From NCBI RefSeq assembly GCF_910592395.1, contig NC_088325.1, positions 11,164,109-11,228,108 of the forward strand: a stretch of 64,000 nucleotides of DNA, in the 5' to 3' direction. The notes below the pieces were generated by a model. It saw nothing but the letters and a program-made list of their open reading frames with translations. It was not told the DNA's origin and ran no database searches. Below, in pieces: positions 45,661 to 57,345 of the stretch (the stretch's first letter is position 1; the number at the start of each line of letters is the position of its first letter). The position numbers were made by a program, and so were the translations under genes. Origin of the DNA: Lineus longissimus. Its lineage: Eukaryota > Nemertea > Pilidiophora > Heteronemertea > Lineidae.

Positions 45661-46786
45661 TTTTTTGCTCCGAAGCCTGAAGTCTTGGTTGGATTTGGAG
45701 TTTGTTTTATATTGATCTTAGCTGAAGGAATTGATACCTATGCTCCACCAAAACCGCAAGGCTGGAGATAAAATGAAGACCAGGCGGAGACGAAGTTTTG
45801 GACAATATTGAAGCTCCACCCGACTTCAAAGAAGACCAATCATGCAGTTTGCGCTCCAGAGCAAAAAAGAACCAAGGCAATACCTTTATGAATGGACTAT
45901 AGTCTCTTTAATGCTCGAACTAGTCGTAAATTTCTTTTACCGTCATTTATTTGCATAAACAACCTTTTACGATCGTCCACGAAGCCTGCCCCATCTCGGA
46001 TAAATAGTTTATGAATATTTACGTTTTTATCATCTTCGAAGAGCAGTGGTGCGATTAACAAATCATCATAATTCTATTTTATTAGACCGATTGTGATCCA
46101 CAAATTAAATTAACGAACAGTCTTGAAAGAAGTGACGGAAGTGTACTAATAGCGGGTTACCATTCGGGAAGAAAACCGCAGTTATCCGGTCTATAATCCA
46201 TTAAATCTGGGGTTTTATGTGTTCTAACGCCGATAGTGATCCCAGAGTCATATAAATGAGCGTGTTTTGCGACTAATGAGGCTCGTCGCGAAGGCAATTT
46301 GACTGATATTCACGCCGTGGTGATTTCCAGTCTGTCCGAGTTGGAAGATAAAAATGCGAATGTTTTTCCTGGAGCTCATACATCACGATTCGTTGGGGAT
46401 TTGCCACGTCATCTCGATTTCCAAATAATAACGGCTTTTTTGGAACGAAACAGTTACTTAGTAATTGCCAGCCCTGATTAGGCTTCGAAACCAATATTCC
46501 TCACCGTCTTAATTATGTACTCAGCCGCCAAGGCCAAGTAAAACTCCATAAAATGAGGAAAGAGGGATAACAGTGAAAATCGGGGCCTATAAAAGCTATT
46601 GGCCTTTCCTGGGCGAGAATTTGAACAAACTTCTTCAGGAATCAAACCAAAATCTTGAAACCGGCAAAAAGCTCAGAAAACTTATTTTCGTCATCTGATA
46701 ATACGATTGATATGGCGATAGCAACCTCTATACCACTATGTCACCCGCTACTGCCCGTCATTGCCTGCCAGTCCTTCCCATGTGAG
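45661..46786. other. intergenic, nothing recognised
   Basis: No supportable exon. Confidence 0.35.
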
Positions 46787-47080
46787 CCAGTATCAAAAGG
46801 CCTGGAAGATGAGTTACGAGAAAATATCTCCTTTTCTTTCATGTTCGTTCAAACCTGTTGCTTCTCGGTAATACATACGCCACTATGCCCCGTGGACACC
46901 CATCACATCACGTCACGCAGTACCCAATAGCCAGTATCAGCCTGTAAAAGGCCTGGAAGATGAGTTACGAGAAAATATCTCCTTTTCTTTAAGGTTTGTT
47001 CAAACCTGTTGCCTCTCGGTAATACGTACGCCACCATGCCCCGCGGACACCCCTCACATCACGTCACGCAGTACCCAATA
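46787..47080 (+). repeat. 150-bp tandem duplication
   Basis: Unit 1 (46787-46930) and unit 2 (46931-47080) both start CCAGTATCA and end CACGCAGTACCCAATA. They share AAAGGCCTGGAAGATGAGTT and ACGAGAAAATATCTCCTTTT, with only scattered substitutions and a 6-bp length difference. A frame through unit 1 does not continue through unit 2. Confidence 0.95.
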
Positions 47081-50000
47081 AAATCAGTATCAGATAGTTG
47101 AGGAATCTCAAGAGTGGTAATGGGATCTCTCCTTTGAACCCTACACCTCCGCTAATTGGCGACCTGATACAAACAAGCTAAGCTACTTTCTCTTAACCAT
47201 CGTAAGTAAGTGCCTCCTCATGTGCTAATATCGGCATTGGTTTACCAGTAAGGGTGTTAGCTTCCTTTGGGTGCGTTGTCGGTCTTTGATATAGTTGCTT
47301 GAGTGATGTTTTGTGCTCAATTCCGTGGTTTCAACGCAATTGGAAACTTTTTATTCTTCATCATGGTGAATTTTGAATTTCACGAATCTAAATGAAGGAA
47401 TGTGCGGCACTAGTTACTTTTCTACATGCTCATTTTTCCAAAAAGTAAATATGAGCGTCGTCGTGATGTATACCACATATTAGATTCCCAGGCCATTGCC
47501 TATACGACCTCGGTAATGCAAGACTGCAGGCAGGAGCCAGAAAGGTCAGGTTAAGTTGCACGAGTTCGCAAAATACTGGGGCTCTCTTCTATACCAACAG
47601 TACAACGATACGAATCATGCTCACATGAGGAATACATTTGCCCCTGAATCAAAACCGACCCACCCCCCTTGGCATGTTTATCAGACACATGAAGACAACC
47701 ACTTTGACTCGAGCTGTTTTCTACAGAGTCCTTTCAGAGGCTGTCAATCCACCGACTGGTGTTGGCCTGTTGCAGGAGAGAGTGACTAACGATTGTAGTA
47801 AATCATAATCACCGATATAAAGATAAATCGCCATGAGAGGTTCCCATAATGGCACTATAATTTGTCTGTTGATAAACGCAATTTTGAACCATATATCTAA
47901 TGAGTGGCATATTGGGAATACAACACCCCTAATCTGATCCTGCAGTCGCTCCTGGCCCTTGACATTTATCTGATGGTTATGACATGAAAAAAAACGTAAA
48001 TAAATCTATTGCATCAGATAAAACCAGTTTCACAATAGTTATTTTCTCTCTTTTTTTCGCCTGAGGTTAGTAACAGACGCCATAGCCAACAACAGCAATG
48101 AGCGACGAAAGGTTAACATCATGGATGGAAAGGCGCAATCAAAATGAACATAAAATTCAACATCATCAATTTTTTCTTGTTTCTATTATAGTGATTTATA
48201 CTTGAGAGGATCCATCCAATGCGGTTGATTGCCAATCTCTTTTCAAGATAACTTATGAATAGTTGATATCATTGTGGAATAACCCGACAATTATATTTGC
48301 TATTTTCCCAACTGGTATTTCTACGTGTGTCACAATGGATATGACACTTTTGATTTCAGATATCACATAATACTTTTTTCAAATCTAGATCTCTTGCTGA
48401 CTACCCCTGCTGACCCTCTTAGTCCCGAGCTTGTTGTAGAATTATAATTTTTCCAACTCTATTTTGCAAAGGTGTACCCAAAAGAGCCTAGCGTCTCCAA
48501 ACCTCAAGCAAAATGTACCAAACTGGCGTCACTCAAAGCAGACTAGTCAAAGTACCATATGAGCTCCAGGGCATCCCATAAAGTCCCCGCAGGTCACATG
48601 GAAAACATCATGTAAAAATGATAACTTCGTGTACATGTTAAGAAGATCTTAACTTCAACACTGTTAACTCGAAAACTCCATGGGCATTGGTATTGATCAG
48701 GCAATTTTCCATAAGGACGCTCGTGACAGGTGTGTCTTCATTTGGCACGTACATGATTGTATACTTCTCGCGTATAGGCCTATTTTACAACGGGTAACAT
48801 GACTGGGTTTTTTGATGAAGTTCGATTTCGCGAGTTTTGCTCTAATTCATTGAGGATATTTGCGAAATCCGCAAAAATGTATAATTTCACAGTATTCACG
48901 TATTAAAGTAATTTGTTTTCTATTTTTTGCAGACATGATTTGAGATACAGTGGAGCCATTCCAATCAATTTTTACACGAGACACGGCAGGTGGGCGCTCC
49001 GTTCGTGTTTGTGCCAGTTGATTACAATTAAGAATTAATGCTCTCTGCTCATCCCTTGTATCGGCCAATTCTTCCTCGAGATTAGTATGTGCATTATTCA
49101 TAACAAATATACCTTTGTTTACATGTTTATCTTAGAATTGGATTGAATTGTTATCTGTACTGGGTGTTGAAAAAAAATGTTTCATGGCTCAATGTGTATA
49201 AATATGTTTGAACTTTGTACTCTTGATGATGCAGCATCAGTTGCAGCATCAGTTTGGATTCGGGTCTTCTATCAATATAATTGGCTCCATATCATCTGTC
49301 ACATTTATGATTCATTCCAAAAAGGGGGAGGCTATTAGGGAGAGGAGGTATTTTGTGAGTGTTGGGGGGGGGGGGGGGGAATAACTTTAAACCATATTTT
49401 CTGATGGATCAGGCCCTTAAGTCCATTCGAGAGATATTTTGATCCGAAATTTTCCGAATGTCGCCTGTCACCTATATTTGAATTAAACCGCGAGCTCAGT
49501 GCGTGCATAATAGTGCAAGCAGAAAAACACTTCATGTCATGTATGCACCCCCATCTTTCGCAATCGGATACACTTCAATCTGAGACTCGTGCAGTTAAAA
49601 AAATTGATTCAGATTTTGGTTACTCATTGGCCACTAATGGCACACGCCGGTTAGTCGTTAAGTTGATCTTCTCCATAAGCTTAACACGGTCACCAAGCTG
49701 TTTCGTGTAATATCAAAACCATTAATTACAATATTTAGTTCACTGGAATGTTACCAATTGGCGGCAGATGGCCAACGTCAGTTTATGACAGCTTGGGACG
49801 ATTTCAAAAGCTTAGCACAGGTCTTACTGAATATGGTCTTTTTGTCCATGTTCCGGACGCAAGCCGTCGCGGAAAAACATATGTTGCAGGCCAGGAAAAC
49901 AACTAATGTGATAACTCCCTGCACACATTATCCGCGCCACTCATTTCGGCTCTGTGCAATTTTGCGTGATCTCGACCGTCAAACTCTTTGCATTTTGTTC

Positions 50001-50664
50001 CTCCCGAATTGAGAAGGCCATACAAAACAAGGTAACTATGAATGATTATACGCATCTGCTCTGCCTTAAAACCTGTTTTATATAGGTCACTGCATAATAT
50101 TTTACATTTTCCTTGGTAATATCAGGAGTCTGGGACAAGCTCTTTTTCTGGATGAGTGATAAATATTCTGGTCGCAGTACTTACTATACACTGTCTGACA
50201 TTGGTTAAAAGAATGACTTTTTCGGCAGCGACCTGATAAAACACTTAACCTACTGTTGAATAAGCCAATTACCGAAACCCCTCTAGAACACGATTTACCT
50301 TTTTACTGAAACACTTTTAGTCCAGTTTTTAATTTATTGATATACAAATTTGGGTCAGAACATATGCAGACTAGTTTACCATATAACTGCTATGCTCGCA
50401 GAATCTCGCTTTTAATGTCAGATGATTCGTGTCGCAGTGCCGAGTCTTGTCACAAGTTGTATAAAAACATTACATGAAATCAAATAGAAAGGGTGATATG
50501 AATAAAGACTAACAAATGCTTTTATCTAAAACTCCATAAACATTTACACTTGGCCTTGCTGTACATCATTGAAGTAAAAGTATTTGCTAGTCTTTATTAT
50601 TTTCGTCCAAAGTAACGTGCTACTGAATATATTACACAAAACATGATGCATTGAATTTTCACAG
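47081..50664. other. intergenic, upstream of the orphan gene
   Basis: Contains a short direct repeat GCAGCATCAGTT near 49230-49250, a poly-G run at about 49364-49379, and TTTCGCGAG/TTTGCGAAAT words near 48825-48870. No promoter elements can be tied to the gene at 50673. Confidence 0.35.
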
Positions 50665-50672
50665 GATTCAAA

Positions 50673-52057
50673 ATGACCAGGAGCATCCCGAAAGTAGTGT
50701 TGTACGTCATCTGCGTTGGATGCATAGCGTATCACATTGCTGCCATGATACACTATTACGCAACCATTGGAAAGGGTGAGTATTTTTTATGGCAAGGTCT
50801 CAAACAGTCTTTAAGTTTAAGGTTGCGCAAGTCACAGAAGAAGAAGATCATGATACACAAGGATCTGTACTTATACCCCAAACGTCATTGAACGTGTTAA
50901 ATGGTTTTGGGGAAGAAAATATACTTGATTTGTAAAGCTCTCACATCGAAATTGTGCTGGGGCACAAACTTTGATTTAAGAAAAATGGCCCAGTAGATAC
51001 CTCTGGAAAAAGGCCAACAGTTTGAAAACGGGCCTTGACAGTTCAGTTATCAGTAGTTTCAAACTCAGCCTTGGTAAGTCAACAAGCTAAGGCAGTTTGG
51101 CTTGCATGATTCAATGGTAATCTGTGAAGGATGTAAAGGTCGAAATATACGGTCGTTTCGTGTTAATGTCTCCGAGACACTTAACTTGAAAAGTTTGTTT
51201 TGTTTACGCAATATGATAAGGAATTTTCCTTTCCAGATAACATGGTAACAGCGCATATCCCGTCTGTCATTCTCAAGACCGGCAATGCCATAATCCCGCT
51301 GAGTATTCGCGCACATCTCGGCGCCAATGCCGCATGCGTCTGGCTTGCCTCCCTGGGACTCTTCGGTTGGGTAGTCTACACGTTTCTCACCATCATCCTG
51401 TGGAAGAGCCCCACGAACGGCTACCCGGTGTACACCCTGGAAGGCATTCAGCACGTAGCTGTCTATGTCTATATATTCCTTGGGGGGATATTCGGAGCAA
51501 CCCACTACATTCTACTGACCACTGGCCACTTCTTCTGGCTCAACCTGACCATGTTAGCACTCTCCGCCTTCTGCTACATGGTCTCTATATTCAAGGCCTC
51601 TCTCGACCATGAGAAGTTCCGGAACGACCTCATCCAAGTTGGTGTAACCAAGCAGTTGGGCCTTGTTAAGATGTTCGTCGTAAACGCCCTTCTTCCCGTA
51701 GCCGCCTGGATGCTGATCGAACTCTTCACGGGTGTCACGGAACTCGTCAAGTATGAATTATTTCAACAACAACAACGTCTGATGACCGCCATGTTGGTTA
51801 CGATCCTCGTTGTATTTATTCTGATCTTCGCCTTGGAATTGTTCTTCAGGGATTACGGATTCTACTTCTTGCTGCACTACGTAGTCATCTTCATGTACGC
51901 AATCGGTGTCATCGTAATGACCAGAGGGGTTCCAAAATCCAGCACCCTCTACATCCTTCCGTTAGTCTTGGTTGTTGTCTCGGTACTGCAGATATTCGTC
52001 AAGCTTACCCTCATCTTTACCGAGGCTCGAAAGACGAGAGATCACGTTCCACTATAA
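50673..52057 (+). CDS. eight-pass membrane protein, family unknown
   Basis: Two coding exons: 50673-50775 and 51237-52057, joined across a 461-bp intron with AAG-G/GTGAGT donor and TTTTCCTTTCCAG/AT acceptor. The split codon restores an aspartate, giving 307 residues. Predicted membrane segments are at about 7-29, 67-90, 105-127, 133-153, 178-199, 217-238, 243-263 and 271-295. A sequon sits at N137 and a short QQQQ run at 211-214. Exon 2 is visibly richer in G+C than its surroundings, as expected for selected coding DNA. A possible acceptor TTTTCACAG at 50656-50664 just before the ATG suggests an upstream non-coding exon. I do not recognise the family. It is not clearly AIG1/ADTRP-like or DRAM-like. 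The splice fit and hydropathy make a real gene very likely. Confidence 0.88.
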
Positions 52058-52160
52058 GGTTCCATATTACCCAGTTGGCTCCTCTGAAGATAGTTTCACG
52101 TTAATCGGATCTACTGACTTTAATCGCAAGAAGATCACATGCAAACTCGAGTTCTACATT

Positions 52161-52260
52161 CATTTGCCCTTGCCGGTGTCGGCCTATCGACTCCCATGAA
52201 GGCTGTTTCGTTGGGGCCAATGTCATCTTGATTTGCCCTGATAACCCTTTGATAAGACAG
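52161..52260 (-). repeat. dispersed repeat B, copy 3
   Basis: Reverse-oriented copy of 4201-4298, about 85% identical by eye, starting about 100 bases after the orphan gene's stop codon. It is probably inside that gene's 3' untranslated region. Confidence 0.7.
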
Positions 52261-53047
52261 TGGAACCATAGGAATATAGGTCGATGTTCGAGCGGGCTAA
52301 TTACCTTGCTCCATTCAGTGATGCTAACTAGGATAGTTCACGAACTAACCCTATTCTTTCAAATAAGCTCATGTGAAAGTATTTTCTTGTTACTAGCGTC
52401 GCTATATCAGGTTCAGGAGCGTCTTTAAAATAATGGGTGATTAGATGATGGGTCATATAAGCCTTTTGAAATTACATGTATGGTATTTTCACGAAACACC
52501 AAAATCAGCGCCATGTAAACCTGCTCTTGTTGAAAAGTACGTTACAATACATAAATTTCAAGAGGAAAATTGTGGTTTTCTTTTTCATCCATCTTGTGAA
52601 ATCATAAACTCGAGGTTATTCACGTCCTGCCTAATTTTTTTTTCAAAACGGATTTTTTTTTAGGTCGGAATATGTTCATGGCCTGTTGCTAATCGAAGAG
52701 AAGAATTAAAACCCAATGCAGTATGAACAGTTTAAATGCTGTTTTTCAGTTATTTACATTATTTACGAGATCTTTGAAGATTCCTAGTTGAGAATTTGAG
52801 AATCGTAAAATTATATGCACTGAACTGAACTACATTTGTAAGGTCATTCCGAGTACAGCCGAGTACAGAGCTATTCTTAATTAGTGTTGCGCATATCTGA
52901 CCGATTCCCCGTAAGATTCAGACACTTGATTCAATCCAAATCGTGTCCATCCAAGTCAAAAATCCTGATCATGTTCTTATAAAGGATTCTTAGTCAGTTT
53001 CGTAAGATTTTTAGTTGTTGACCTAAGAACGTGTGAATGTTAGATAT
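52261..53047. other. downstream of the orphan gene
   Basis: AT-rich. An ATTAAA at about 52705 is a possible but weak poly(A) signal for the gene ending at 52057. Nothing else seen. Confidence 0.35.
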
Positions 53048-53179
53048 TAGGGAGTTTTCGCAAAGACCCCGACACGCCAACGCAAACACCTGTCCCATTG
53101 TTCAACATTGTGATCAGGGTATCGAACACTTAGATTGACGTTCCCTTTGGCGTTTTGAGGGCTTTGCGAAAACTCCCTA
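53048..53179. mobile_element. 132-bp MITE with TA ends
   Basis: It starts TAGGGAGTTTTCGCAAAG and ends CTTTGCGAAAACTCCCTA, so the arms are perfect inverted repeats of 16 bp next to TA. Weaker pairing continues inward (ACGCCAA against TTGGCGTT). If TA is the target duplication, it fits a Tc1/mariner-mobilised non-autonomous element. Confidence 0.8.
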
Positions 53180-54859
53180 TTCACAAAGAATCGCATCTGA
53201 ATTGGGAATACTGGGGATGAATAGAAACATCCCACGCGTGACCGTCTTTTACCAGTTCGACCAAAATGTGGTGTTCTAGTGCTCCAATAATCGGTAGTTT
53301 CTCAGGCGTAGTTGCTCCTACTCGTGTTGTTCGTTTGACTGAGGAGAGTCGTGACCACTACCTCAATAATCAACAGGTGGCTATCCCCATGATCACAGTC
53401 GGTCATGGCGAGACATATTTGTTTGAGGCTTCGTGCTTTCATGACAAAATTTCCAAGAGCATTTCCATTGGCCAAGGCAGATGAAGTATGTCTGTCCAAT
53501 CAAACATTTATATCCAAAATCCTTTGTATCCGTATCCTAATTCAGCAAAGATGTATGTTGAAAAATTTATCTCGATAAGGACATCTTCTGGTGTAGGAGG
53601 ATCTCAGTAGTAAGACTTTTTAGCTCTCTCGTGCAGATTTGCCGTTATGCACACTATCCCATGACATCAAGATGGTGGTAGCCGCACACAGCGTGACCAG
53701 AGTCCATCAGACGTCCATCGTTTTCCACCATCAGATTTGGTCATCAGACAGAGACGAATGGAATCGATCAACATGCCTAATACGTTGCTTTCCAGGCGAT
53801 TAAACGTCTCATTAGGAGCAATCATGCATATTGTTATATCTTATCGAAGAGATCATTAGCATAATTTATGCATTGCACTGCGTAAACCGCCAGCGAGATT
53901 TGTGGAATTGTCTATGTTTCTCCACAGCAAAAACAAGATTTTTGACAATGATGACAAAAGAAAACTGGTATGCGATGTGATGCACGAACATTTCTAAAAA
54001 AGGAGATGTTCGGAGTTTAATTTTGGCGGAATACGAAATTCCATGCGGTTTTTTTGATAAAAGAAATCAACTTTCGATATATAAAAATACGTGTACGCAT
54101 AATCTCCTAATAAAAAATCTATATGATTGTCGGTCTAGCATCTTTTCCAAACAAACAATATTGTAGGCAACGATGAATACATGCGTCATTACCTGTCATC
54201 TGTGAAAATCACTTGTCGTAGAAGTAAGCAGACATATTTGAAGGAAAATCGCAAATGGGTATGTCAACCATTTGTATAGTTCGTCAATATGTGTCAAATG
54301 TATTGGCATGCGATGAAAAGGAAGTGACCGGAGGTACCCTCTAATTTCATGGGCGAACAGGTTTCATCATTTCGGAGAGTCCTCATTCGGCCTGAGCGAC
54401 CATGCCCATCTCGCTGGGTCGTTAACTATTGGGAATTACTAGAGGAACTTAGTGTAATGAATACGATTCCGATGAGGTCACAGATGTGCTTGGTGACACC
54501 GATCTCGTGATACGTAACAAGACAGAGTTTACATACGGTCACGTTGTCACGTTTGAAGATTCATGCATGTGTCGCGGCTCACGCGTGCTAAAGATAAACG
54601 AAAGGATAAAGGAGTTTACGAGAAAACGAACGACTCCAGAATGCGTCAGAGTTGCCCAGATTGAGAACTCAAATAATTCATAAATGTAAGATTTTTATGG
54701 TTTTTAGATAGCATCACCAGCAGGAACCTGTGGACGTATTCTAAGCCGTGAAAGTTGGAATACGAATTCTGGTGCATTATTACCGATTAATCTTTTGGTG
54801 TATTTAGTTTTTATTTAAGTTAACGCTATCCCTAACTAAAAAATGGCCAGGGCCATTGT
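53180..54859. other. intergenic, nothing recognised
   Basis: AT-rich, no supportable gene or repeat. Confidence 0.4.
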
Positions 54860-56364
54860 GCTCACCTCATGTGGAGGAAAGATGGATAAAGATCATGGTA
54901 TTGTGCAATGAAGTGTTAGGTTTGATGTAGGTCCAAGCAATTACAATTTCCCCAAAATGGCCAATTTACAGTACATTCGACCTCTGTGACCTTGAAAAGT
55001 AGGTCAAATCAAAGAAGACCCGGGTGACACATTGAATGGTTGTTAGAATTAGATGTACCTATGATATAAAATTGGTGCCAATCCGGCAAGTAATTACTAA
55101 GAATAATGGAATTTTGAAGAATTTAGGATTTGGCCCCCTCCCTGGAGGCCAAACGGCAAATCAGATCGCACCAAACTTCAGTACCTGAGATCACCTGACC
55201 AAGGGGTACATGTGTACTTAATTTGTGATCAATAGTCATTGCAGTTAAGAAACGTGCCATAGTTACGGCCTGACGGCCAATTTACGCCATTTTACCTCTG
55301 TGACCTTGACAAGAAGGTCAAATTAAAAACCTGTGTGACATATACTGTATGGCGGTTAGATATACCCATGATATCAAATTGGTGGCAATCGGGCAAGAAG
55401 TTAAGGAAAAATCACATTTTTAAGGTTTTTGGATTTTGCCCCCTGGTGGTCAAGTGGTGAATCATATTGGACCAAACTTCGGTCCCTGAGATCACCTGAC
55501 TAAGGGGTAAATGTGTACCAAATTTGGGATCAATAGTCATTGCAGTTTAGAAACGTGCCATCGTTACATCCTAACGACCAATTTACACCATTTGACCTCT
55601 GTGACCTTGAAAAGTAGGTCAAATCAAAAACCCGTATGATATGTGATGTATCCTTGCTAGGAGTACCTACCATAAAAATGTTATGAAAATCAGACCACTA
55701 TTAAACGAGCAATCAAACATTTTAACTTTGGACATTAAATTTGGCCCCCGGGTGGCCAAACTAATAATTTTTCAAGATGCCCGCCTGGCACCCATATTGG
55801 CTATCACATTTGATAAAAAATTAAGGATTTAGTAGAGAGTACATAGATATACATCCAGATCAAATTTGGTTGCAATCCGATCATTAGTTTCGGAGTAATA
55901 GTACTGTGTTTATTTTTCAAGATGGCTGCCTGGCGGCCATATTTGATGTCTGAACGGCCGAAATTTTAGGGGTGGAATAGAGAATCCCCAGATACATGTC
56001 CACACTGGTTTAAAACCTTCTAGCTAAAATAGATAGGAAACATGCTACTGTTCAGTGAATCAGCAAACTTTGACCTCTGTGACCTTGAAAAGGAGGTCAA
56101 ATCAAAAACCCGGAGGATATATGATGCACCTTTGCTAGAAGTACCTACCATATTTTTTTCAAAATTTCCCGACTACTATTAAGGGAGATATTGCATATTT
56201 TCACTTTTAACTTTTGGCCCCCTGGTGGCCAAACCATGAAACGAATCGGACCGAAACTTGGTCTCCAAGGTGTCATTACATAAGGGTACATGTGTACCAA
56301 GTTTCAACTCAATAGCTCAAACAGTTACGAAACGTGCCCTGCTAACGGACGACGGACGACGACG

Positions 56365-56402
<38 letters not shown>

Positions 56403-56452
56403 ACGACGGACGCCACGGTATGGGATAAGCTCACCTCTGCTAAGAGGTGAGC
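54860..56452 (+). mobile_element. 1.6-kb repeat with AGGTCA half-sites
   Basis: The block starts with GCTCACCTC (54860-54868) and ends in a hairpin of GCTCACCTC (56429-56437) and GAGGTGAGC (56444-56452). The core CCTCTGTGACCTTGA(A/C)AAG recurs at 54981, 55295, 55596 and 56074, each followed by AGGTCAAAT. Other repeated phrases are GGCCAAAC and AGATCACCTGAC. The block is therefore an imperfect array of units of about 300-480 bp. It is non-coding. I recall similar repeats being common in marine invertebrate genomes, but cannot name the family. Confidence 0.75.
56347..56412 (+). repeat. (GAC)n microsatellite
   Basis: GAC and GGAC units run almost without interruption, inside the 3' part of the half-site repeat. 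Confidence 0.95.
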
Positions 56453-56983
56453 TAAAAAGCGGCATAATATTTTACGTTGCAATCGGATTGCTACTGAAAA
56501 TAGTGATAATAATAATCCAATAAACCGAGGCTGAATGTTAATTTCCTAAACGGATAATTTATTGAAAGGCTGTCTCAAAAACACTGATAACATAAACAGC
56601 ACGGCAAAATCGTCTTAATTAACTTTAAATTGAATTAAATGATTTGAAAAATGTTGAAGAAAGGCGATGTTTGTCACATGCTTTAATCTGAGAAGATAAT
56701 TTACACGATTTATTTTACAATGATCGATGAGATTTATGTCAAGATGCTAACTGACAATGGTTTTGATTGTTGGTGTCGTTTGATATGCTAATTGGAATAA
56801 GCTGTTTTACCGTCAAAGATAAGAGAAAAAAAACGATGCTGAACCTCGCAGGAGCTGAGAATGATTTTGTCCCGACATTTTTGAAAGGGAACATATAAAA
56901 AATGATGTAACGGTTTCATCTAGTGATCACAAAGGGATTCATTTTGCGAAGAAATGTTAATCTGGTACAGCTGCCAATACGAC
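56453..56983. other. spacer, nothing recognised
   Basis: AT-rich spacer between two repeats. Confidence 0.4.
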
Positions 56984-57345
56984 CTTCGTGATGTAATGGC
57001 TGGCTGATATAAGGGAGAGGGCCACGAGGCTTGGCCTGGGTGGAATTTCCAGACAACAAGCTGTCGGAGTGGCGCAGTGATAACATCGGCGCCTTTCGTG
57101 ATGTAATGGCCGGCTGATATAAGGGAGAGGGCCACGAGGCTTGGCTTCGGGTGGAATTTCCAGACAACAAGCTGTCGGAGTGGCGCATTGGTAACATCAG
57201 CGCATGTCACCTCTGAAGTCCCGGGTTCCATTCCCGGTCGATTCTGGTACGCTCATGCGATGGAGAGGGCGACTCTCTTCGACAGCGAAGGTTTCCTCCG
57301 GGGTCTCTGGTTTCCTCCTGCTTACATAATAATCGCCCAATATTG
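56984..57345 (+). mobile_element. dimeric tRNA-derived SINE
   Basis: Two tandem units of about 110 bp (from 56984 and 57094) share TTCGTGATGTAATGGC, GCTGATATAAGGGAGAGGGC and TTTCCAGACAACAAGCTGTC. The second continues into a tRNA-like head with box A TGGCGCATTGG (57181-57191) and box B GGTTCCATTCC (57224-57234). A GTTTCCTCCGGGG...GGTTTCCTCCTGC tail (to about 57322) resembles a motif seen in many SINE bodies. The first unit has only the box A part. The order suggests a partial tandem duplication of the 5' end. Confidence 0.65.

Noticed and set aside
46299-46481. Short plus-strand frame of 60 codons
   Set aside because: No domain or splice sites, and an overlapping minus-strand frame of similar length; treated as chance.
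51065-51505. Minus-strand 146-codon frame
   Set aside because: It overlaps the second exon of the eight-pass membrane gene in antisense; the plus-strand model has splice and hydropathy support and this one has none.
56290-56523. Plus-strand frame with a poly-aspartate run
   Set aside because: The aspartates come from the GAC microsatellite in a non-coding repeat.
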